A stretch of DNA of 64,000 bases from Arenicola marina (lineage: Eukaryota > Annelida > Polychaeta > Arenicolidae): assembly GCA_964019135.1 (NCBI GenBank), contig OZ025260.1, positions 39,413,373 to 39,477,372 of the forward strand. The letters run 5' to 3'. How positions within the stretch are numbered: the stretch's first letter is position 1; each line of letters opens with the position of its first letter. Shown one piece after another: positions 56,627 to 64,000 of the stretch. Both the position numbers and the translations under genes were made by a program. The notes beneath the pieces were generated by a model. That model made no database searches. It was not told where the DNA came from and saw nothing but the letters and a program-made list of their open reading frames with translations.

Positions 56627-57044
56627 TTGGGGGTGGGGGTGGGGGTTGGGGTGGTTAGTGGGCTGGGGGTGAGGGTTAGGGTGGTTAGTGGGCTGGGGGT
56701 GGGGGTTAGGGTGGTTAGTGGGCTGGGGGTGGGGGTTAGGGTGGTTAGTGGGCTGGGGGTGGGGGTTAGGGTGGTTAGTGGGCTGGGGGTGGGGGTTAGG
56801 GTGGTTAGTGGGCTGGGGGTGGGGGTTAGGGTGGTTAGTCGGCTGGGGGTGGGGGTTAGGGTGGTTAGTGGGCTGGGGTGGGGGTTAGGGTGGTTAGTGG
56901 GTTGGGGGTGGGGGTTAGGGTGGTTAGTGGGCTGGGGGTGTGGGCTGGGGGTGGGGGCTAGGGTGGTTAGTTGGCTGGGGGTGGGGGTTAGGGTGGTTAG
57001 TGGGCTGGGGGTGGGGGTTAGGGTGGTTAGTGGGCTGGGGGCGA
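56627..57044. repeat. 30-bp G-rich minisatellite, about 14 copies
   Basis: Unit GGGGGTTAGGGTGGTTAGTG plus GGCTGGGGGT, 30 bp. Contains telomere-like GGTTAGGG and many GGG runs, so G-quadruplexes are likely on the plus strand. ORFs through it are artefacts. Confidence 0.95.
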
Positions 57045-57059
57045 TAGAGTGAGACCGTT

Positions 57060-60000
57060 CCTTTTTGTAATATTAATATGACGGCCTTTAAAATTCATCA
57101 AAATGAAAAAAACAAAACGTACAACGACTGGATCGTACAGGCTAGGACCAGAGATTTATCTTGATGAAGTAATTAAAAAATGCATTGACCATAAAGATTC
57201 AGGATAATCTTAACGGTACTAATTTGTCGGGGCCAGACTTTTTTTGGCTTTTGCCCGGAATGTCGCGCCGAAATTAAATCTAATCAAAGATTGCGCCTCT
57301 AGAAAATGCAGTTTAAATGTTAAGGTCGAGAGCGGGTGGGGGGTCAAAAAAAATTCGTCAACAGATTTTTTTGATTTTTTCTCTAGATAAGTATCATGTA
57401 TAGATCTACCTGAAAATGTAATAAAAAATATATGTCACTTCACTAAAAAAAAAATTTGGGGCATTTTTGTCAAATTGGCTTTAACATGGCGGTCAATTGG
57501 AAAATCCTATAAATGTGTTTTTTTCTCAATGTTTTTAAATCCCCTATAAAGACTGGTCGACAGACTTCCACAAAAAACCGCCTGCTGAAGCCTAGCGTCA
57601 TGGTGAATACAAAAATAACAAAAAAACGATATGTTACTGAACTAACTTTTGTTCTATAAGCTCTTTTGTAACCAAAATAGGCTATAAAATAGGCCAAAAA
57701 TGACGAATTGTCACAATTGTGCCTTTCGGCACATATATGCAATCACTAAATATATTGGTATTTGCTTTTAATACATCAATGACATGCAAATTTGGTGGAG
57801 GAAATATTATTTGATGTGACATAGATTGATATTGGTTGCCATTTAATCCTAAAAAAAAAAAAAAAAAATTGAATTCAGTTCTGAAAAAACCCGCAAGGCG
57901 CCACCCGCTCTCGCCCTTAACCAGCGACAGAACAAAATAAAAGGTAGAGATCGTTATTAGCCCAAACAAATGTAATACATAAACATAACACAGCACTAGT
58001 CAAGGCATAGACGTACGTCTCAAAGAGAAAGCTATATACGCGACAAGGGGCGGTTAACGTAACGTAACCGCGAGATGCATGCATGCATGCATCATAAGTA
58101 CGTACAAATAACTAAGTAAGCCACAGACCTTGCACGGCACACCAAAAAAGAGGGATGCATTCGCATTAGTACTAGTTTACGGAAACAAATCCCCTTGTGA
58201 AGGAAGTTTAAAGGGAACCGCCAGCTTGGCCTCTAACGCTGATTTACATATTCATATAATTTTTAATTTATAATTTTTCGTCCTATCTATAGCTCACAAT
58301 AAAATTTAGAAGTGACCGCCGGGCACGATTCCGCCGCCTACCCAGGCGGCAGCCCTTTTTGGAGGTGTGTCGGCGATTGACCAATCAGGAGGCGATACTC
58401 TAATTTATTCAAACCGGAAATTACGCCTATTGTGTGAGCAAAACAAGAGCGCGTGATCATCGCTAATATAAAGAACTGCGATTCTAACTCCATTCATGGC
58501 ATTGTTGCGGAGTCAATCGTCGCAAGACGTATATCAATTTGTTTGGATGGTACTTTTCCATGAAACACTAAGATCATGGTCTACTACGCGGCTTGGAACT
58601 GCCGCTGTTCATCTGTAAATCGCGGCCCTGATCTCTCTGTCCGCGAGTGATAACATAAGGCGGTGCCACATGAATAGTCACAAATACGCGTCACTGCTCC
58701 CGGCAAAATGGCGCTCTGCTTGACATTGCTGGGGGTGGGTTGCCTTAATTTTGTTTTCCTTACCAGTCGGCCGAAACGAAGCGTTAACACTCGCCAATTT
58801 AATTTTAAGATGTGAACTTTCGGTGCAGATCGCGATTAAATTAGGTTGGACACCCGCTTTAACAAAGCCTGCATTATTATAAATTTGGGCCTCGAATCAA
58901 AACTATCCTAGTCATAAAGAGCTTTAATATATGCGAAGCCTTTCCGTGGCTGTTATATTATCAGGCAAGAAGTGCGTACACTTAAAGCTGTTAATACTCA
59001 GCTATAGCTTTGTGCCCGTGTAATACACCATTAAAATGATTGTTATCTTTCAACTTTTACCAGTATGTGATCCAAGGGCTGCTCTGACGTCAATCGTGGC
59101 CATGCCAACATACCTGCCGGCGGATTCATAACGGTAGCAGAGATTAGGTTAGGTACCATACGATCTCTGATGGTAGTGCATTTTGCCCAGTTGTTGGCCA
59201 ATAATTCTACGGTAGTCGATCTTTATAGGGTGACGTACAGCAGTGTAGGAGTAGATAACTCATAGAAATCTTGAACTGATATTCAGACAAAGCATTGAAA
59301 ATCAAAAACCATACAGACAACGGAAGGCAGCAACGACAACCCAGTGGCGCACGTGGGCCTACGCATCGATGGAACAACAACTTTTGGACCGACTTCAAAC
59401 CTTACGAAAGCCTTGAAGAAGAGAAACAGTATAGTTTTATGTATATATATAATGCGTATCGCATATATACCCTATATACCCTACACTTTTGTCCCAGTTA
59501 GCGGGTTTAATGCGTTATCAACCTGTGTAAAGAAACACCGAAGAGCGGCAGCTAGGCGCTAACTGGACATCGAACATTCGTACATATTTCATAAGCTGCA
59601 ACAAAGACGATACTGATTAAATACTGATTAAAGAACTTCAGTAGGCGTGTATCGTACGTTGTAGCAGCGGATCCAAGAAGTGGGGGGGGGGGGTGTTTGA
59701 GGGTTTAACCCCCCCGCTCCCCCCCTTCTCAAGTGATAGGATATTAGGGACTGTTAAAGTCGACATATTTGAAGAAGAGCGCCGTTATTCAATGCAAAAT
59801 CAAGGCCATCTGACATCTGAAGTGTGGAACCCCCCCCTACCTTCCCCCCGGGTCATAGAAAAAAAATGGTGAACTGCCACCCGACCGCAAATTTTCAGAG
59901 AGCAGAGAACCACCCCCCCCCGCCCCCCCCCCAACCACCACCAATCTCCCGCCCCCATTTTCAAATACCCAGGGTTGCGTTGCCATTCCTCCTGAGCACC
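57060..60000. other. No gene seen; poly-A tract and short repeats
   Basis: Poly-A at about 57851-57868, (ATGC)n at 58077-58092, C-rich tracts at 59681-59725 and 59828-59940. A region at 58380-58490 has CCAAT and a TATA-like ATATAAAG but no ORF follows. Confidence 0.45.
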
Positions 60001-60007
60001 AGTCATA

Positions 60008-60180
60008 GCACTCTCTGCCTTCGATTCACTCCGCTAGGGGTCTATTATATCTCTGTTGTCGCCTACGGCTTCAATGCATTTTTACACTCGCTCGCCAGGG
60101 CGACGCTGCGCAAATTGATAGGGAAAATGCGTCGTGCATTTCTACAAATAAGTGCTGGGACCCAGCCTAAGCCTATACTA
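60008..60180 (+). pseudogene. Possible LINE RT thumb remnant
   Basis: The plus frame RFTPLGVYYISVVAYGFNAF then RATLRKLIGKMRRAFLQISA resembles the helical thumb after the palm in I/R1-type LINEs (x-V-x-Y-G-x...L-x-R-x-Q-R-x-F-L). Short and without other motifs. Confidence 0.35.
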
Positions 60181-60682
60181 TGTAAGTATAATAACACATG
60201 AAATCAGGTGATGAAAAGAAAGAGTTCTGTCATAATCATAACTTTTTCGAAAGGGTACAAGATGTGTTTTGCTGTATTAAATACACAAAGCTCGTTATTT
60301 TTATGTTTTTAATTTTTTTAAATTGGCCCCCGGCCGACAGCAGCGGTAAAAGCTAGCTTGCGTAGCGCCACCGTGCGGGGAGCTTGCAGTCATATCCCAG
60401 CGTTCGCTCTACGTTCTGTCGTCTGGTCGTGAGATTGACCGACACTTGTTTCATCGGTGGATTTAGTGATCACCACGCTGAGCTGCATATTTAACAAACC
60501 TGCACGCGAAAAGTTGATGACAAAAAAACAAACCGGGACGGATGGTGTATTACCATCCTGCAATGTTTACGTTTAAACAACATATGTTAAACAGCACATG
60601 CCTAAATTTACAAGCAGTTTTGGGGGAAAAAAGAGTTAAGCTTAGCAGTCATGCACTGATTTTCCTTTTTGGAAGGTGGGGT

Positions 60683-60698
60683 GGTCCTGAGAAGGACC
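60683..60698 (-). terminator. Histone mRNA 3' stem-loop
   Basis: Minus strand GGTCCTTCTCAGGACC followed by ACCCC: 6-bp stem and TTCT-type loop matching the replication-dependent histone 3' element bound by SLBP. A purine-rich CAAAAAGGAAAA downstream fits the histone downstream element. It lies 38 bp after the H1 stop codon. Confidence 0.93.
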
Positions 60699-60735
60699 GT
60701 TTGAAGCAAGATACAGATATACCGGACGAAGACGT

Positions 60736-61258
60736 CTATTTGGCGGCCTTCTTTGCTGCGGGTTTCTTAGCCGCTGGCTTCTTGGCATTCTTTGCCTTTG
60801 GTTTCTTACCCGCTGACTTCTTGGCTTTCTTTGCTGCTGGCTTCTTGGCCTTCTTTGCCGCGGTTTTTTTTGGCTTTCTTCGCCTTCGGTTTCTTGTCTT
60901 TCTTTGCTTTTGGTTTCTTCGCCTTGAGCTTCTTTGCCTTTGGCTTTTTGCTTTGGGCTTTTTCGCCTAGGCTTCTTGGCAACAGCTCCTAGACGGAAAG
61001 AGCCAGAGGCACCAGCTCCCTTGGTCTGAACCAGGACGCCGGCTACGCACGCCTTCTTGAGGAAACGCCTGGCGCCAGACGTACCATGTCGATGCCTCTG
61101 TAGTTGGCCGAGATGTATTTCTTGATGGCGGCCAGAGATGAACCACCGCGTTCCTTCAGCGTCTTGATGGCCGTGGCGACCATCTCGGCGACTGGAGGGT
61201 GAACACTAGGCTTCGCTACCTTGCGGACAGTCTTCTTCTTGGGAGACGCTGCAGACAT
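60736..61258 (-). CDS. Histone H1 (linker histone), frame interrupted by indels
   Basis: Chromatin linker histone. From the Met at 61258: [20 protein letters not shown], then the globular winged helix [35 protein letters not shown] and, after a frame break, [20 protein letters not shown] followed by [12 protein letters not shown]. The tail is Lys/Ala/Pro-rich and ends [10 protein letters not shown] and stop. At least three frame breaks occur: about 61066 (5 extra bases between RLAP and FLKK), about 60950 and at a T8 run at 60864-60871. Two lie at A/T homopolymers, so assembly indels are possible; otherwise it is a recent pseudogene. Promoter and 3' stem-loop are intact. No other histone gene is in the window. 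Confidence 0.92.
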
Positions 61259-61336
61259 CGTGACGATTGTTGAACTTGAGATCTGTTGAACTTGGAATGC
61301 TCAGAAGTGAAGGTGTCGTCGTCTGTGTGGCGTGTT

Positions 61337-61344
61337 TATTTATA
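61337..61344 (-). promoter_or_regulatory. H1 TATA box
   Basis: TATAAATA on the minus strand, 79 bp upstream of the H1 start codon, giving a 5' leader of about 50 bases. GC-rich DNA lies just upstream. Confidence 0.7.
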
Positions 61345-61399
61345 ACCGACGCGCGGACGTGATAGTGAGACCCAACAGAAACGTTCGCGCGAACAGCTC

Positions 61400-62160
61400 T
61401 TCGCCTTAGAAAATTCTGATATTTGTGCTTTCTCTTTGGAATTATTCTCTTGTAAAGTCTTTATATCAATGTCACAGTGTACAATGATGTTAAATGTCGA
61501 AAGAGCTGTTCAGTTCTGCATAATTTAAAAATAACATATCTGAAGTGGTGAAGAAAGTAAGAAAATCGAGACATTTGCACTTTAATTTATGTATATTAGG
61601 CAGTTTTTGCTTTTTATAAAACTTTAGTCAACTTTAGTTGAGAAAGAAGATCTATACTTACAAACATGGGGCCAATTTTGCCTTGGGAAGTTTAAAATAA
61701 TTGCACAACCCGCAACAAGATTTCGCATGATGACACATATTTTTCGACGCAATGTTTCTGCATGGGCTGTAAGCGGGAGAACTTGTCAAGTTGTAGAGGC
61801 GGGTGCCTATAGAATCTAGTCTAGATCTACTCAACCACGGGGGTTAATTTACATTTACAACATTTCAGCTTAATTTGATCTAACAAAATACTAGGTTTCT
61901 TATATAAAAATAGGTATAGTGAAACCTGCATAAACCGAATGTGTCAGCGACAGACGAATAGAGTATAGATATTGGTTAACAGCGTTTTCGCTTGATCAGG
62001 TGAAGTGAAGCTCATAAGCTCACAAGCTAAAATATAGATCTACGTTTTATTTGGCGTCACGGTTTTACCTGTTTACTCGGGCTGTCAGGGTTCGCTTTGT
62101 GGATATGGATATAGATCTAGATCTAGTTCAAATTTCTTCCGTAGCTACATATTCTTGGTT
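61400..62160. other. No gene seen
   Basis: AT-rich sequence upstream of H1 with repeated AGATCTAGATCT near 62105-62125. No ORF of note. Confidence 0.5.
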
Positions 62161-62164
62161 TTTA

Positions 62165-63228
62165 GGTAAGCCACCCATAATAGCAAGGTAAAAGAACTCT
62201 GTATTTGTGATTATTTTATGAAAATATACCAAATTACACACCTTCTGGTGAATTTTTAGGATACTTTACCGTCCCGTTAAAAAAATATGCTCCATTTTCC
62301 AAGTATACCCCCATTTCACAAAATGACCAAAAGTTGACACCTAGATCTAGATCTACCACGAATATGTAATTTTGCTACAATTCAGCTCAATATGAAGTCT
62401 TTATCATCAGTAATAGCTCTTTGGAAAGCTTAAACCTAGTGCAATACAGGAATGATATTCAACAATGTAAATAGTAGACACAAAAGATAACAGAATGGCA
62501 ATAAAAAAGTGCAGTTATGCAAAAACAGGATCGTTTTTGCCAAAATTCGAAATCACCACCTTCACAAAATTGGCTATAATTTCATCAAAAATAAAAATCT
62601 TGACACCAAACCACGTTTAAAAACTTCTAAAAACATAGTTCTTGTAACAAAAATAAAGAAAAATATATGTAGCCGTGCAAATTTCCCGAGAAACACGTCC
62701 TGAAACTTGAAAATGTTATTTCAGAAATATTTTTTGGAGCAGCTTATTTCACACCAATTATCAGTAATTTACGCCTTGTGCTCACATTTTAATAAATCTG
62801 GTTATATATAATGGTCTCCGATATAATTATTATCTACACGAATGTTTTCTGAACTATTTACACGTTTTCTCCATGTTTTTTTCTTGAATATTCGGAATTT
62901 ATCACGAAGAGCCATTCTCGGGGAAATACCCTGTGAATGACGTCACGAATTGGGGATTCCCTGTGAATGACGTAACGAGTTAGGGATTCCCCTTTCACTG
63001 ACACCCGCCGGTGTTTGTCGATGTTTACCGAGGTCTTCTCTAAATCGCCGAAGCTTATTATACGATGTTCTAATTATTTTACTTATGTCACCACTTCTTT
63101 TGCAGTGTTTTATTCGTGCTTTGTTTCATTAAGACTGCTTAAAATATCAGGGCTACAGCCCGCCGATTTTTGCCGATGTTTACCGAGGTCTGTTCAAAAT
63201 CGCCGAAGCTCATTATGGGTGGCTTACC
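62165..63228. mobile_element. MITE-like element, TTA TSD
   Basis: Inverted ends GGTAAGCCACCCATAAT. TTA at 62162-62164 and 63229-63231 flank it; a 3-bp TTA duplication fits PIF/Harbinger. No transposase. The internally deleted relative is at 13152-13536. Confidence 0.8.
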
Positions 63229-63529
63229 TTAATAAAGTTATCCGCTTTCGAGCTCTAGACATGCTAAACATGCTTGCAAATTTTCGTGCCTGTACTGTAA
63301 GCTACTGACACTTAGAACGAGATACAGCATATAAAAGGCAGCAGTTTTACGGTATAGCAGCCTAAGGGCCGTTAATGGTCTGTATAAAGTATAAAGGCCT
63401 TTCGTGAATGATACGTTACACCCAGATTATTCGAAGTTGGGATTGTAAAGCGAGCCCGAGAAGAACTGGAAAAATGTGCCTCAATCATGGGAAATTATAG
63501 TATGGCGGGTAATCAGGCCACAAACTTTA

Positions 63530-63715
63530 CTTTTCATCCTTGTACTTTTCATCTATGTACTTTTCATCCGTGTACTTTTCATCCATGTGTTATCTATGTA
63601 CTTTTCATCCATGTACTTTTCATCCATGTACTTTTCATCCATGTACTTTTCATCCATGTACTTTTCATCCATGTACTTTTCATTCATGTGCGTTTCATTC
63701 GTGAACTTTCAATAT
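63530..63715. repeat. 15-bp minisatellite
   Basis: Unit CTTTTCATCCATGTA, about 11 copies with mutations at the edges. Open in two plus frames, which gives hydrophobic repeat peptides that are artefacts. Confidence 0.93.
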
Positions 63716-63729
63716 TCATGTAGATCGAA

Positions 63730-64000
63730 GAAGCTACTACCAAAAATGAGTTTAACATATATCTATCTATCCAAATGCTTTCATTGTAAAATAAGCACTG
63801 TATTTGGTGCATGATGCACTGTGCGCTGCCATGCATTTGCACTGAAATTGTCGTTTCGCTCAGGCACAAAACAATTTTATCTGAATATAACGCCTACATA
63901 CAACTAATTCCTGATGATGTCAATGTTTGGAGTAGGGTCCACACCCCACTACCGAATGGTTTCAGTCGATCAGTACATACGCACTCCCCTCCCCCCCCCC
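63730..64000. other. No gene seen
   Basis: No feature, apart from a poly-C run at the window end. Confidence 0.5.

Noticed and set aside
56606..57052. 148-residue Val/Gly protein
   Set aside because: Translation of the G-rich 30-bp minisatellite.
58380..58600. Promoter of a further histone or snRNA gene
   Set aside because: CCAAT and TATA-like words occur but no histone ORF, stem-loop or snRNA sequence follows on either strand.
60542..60970. 142-residue Phe/Leu-rich plus-strand ORF
   Set aside because: Antisense of the Lys-rich tail of histone H1.
63476..63814. Hydrophobic repeat membrane protein
   Set aside because: Translation of the 15-bp minisatellite.

Overview
This is animal nuclear DNA, most likely from an invertebrate, possibly a non-vertebrate deuterostome. 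The evidence is spliced genes with GT/AG introns, an SLC6 transporter exon, a linker-histone gene with the metazoan histone 3' stem-loop, short TTAGGG-type telomeric tracts, tRNA-derived SINEs, LINEs, a DIRS-type tyrosine-recombinase retroelement and many cut-and-paste transposons. Species cannot be fixed from the window. There are no operons, CRISPR arrays or other prokaryotic features. Poly-G/poly-C runs of 10 to 25 bases are unusually common.

Host genes are few. An SLC6 transporter exon lies at the left edge (minus strand). A complete four-exon gene for a secreted, probably GPI-anchored NIDO-domain protein lies at 51630-55266 (plus). A histone H1 gene with a TATA box and 3' stem-loop lies at 60736-61258 (minus); its reading frame is broken by several small indels.

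The rest is layered mobile DNA. Region 1-7.3 kb holds SINE pieces, a 24-bp minisatellite, a 1.09-kb fold-back element and a tandem array of SINE heads. Region 7.3-9.3 kb is a truncated LINE with a nested SINE. Region 10.8-15.2 kb holds inverted-repeat elements. Region 16.7-17.9 kb is a second LINE. Region 18.3-23.3 kb is a decayed DIRS-like element (Gag, RT, RNase H, tyrosine recombinase, all minus) whose recombinase gene is split by two Harbinger-like inserts. Region 23.6-32.3 kb is a 96-bp minisatellite broken by two related transposons (T1 24281-28191, T2 28414-32093), each with long TIRs starting TAGCC and an exact 9-bp target duplication; T2 carries a hAT-type insert and a RecQ-like helicase exon. 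Region 32.3-36.5 kb has two SGNH-hydrolase fragments in AT-rich DNA. Region 37.3-44.7 kb is a tandem array of a TA-flanked repeat (R), one copy of which is split by a 4.4-kb CAG-ended transposon (T3) with minus-strand exons. Region 45.3-46.7 kb is a Gypsy-type Gag-protease fragment. A further R copy at 47.7-48.1 kb ends abruptly in telomeric repeats. From 48 to 64 kb the host NIDO and H1 genes lie among minisatellites and MITEs.

The most interesting observations are the paired T1/T2 elements sharing a target motif in one minisatellite, the helicase exon inside T2, the nesting of T3 in R in Q with an empty Q site in the same window, and SINE parts that have become tandem arrays.
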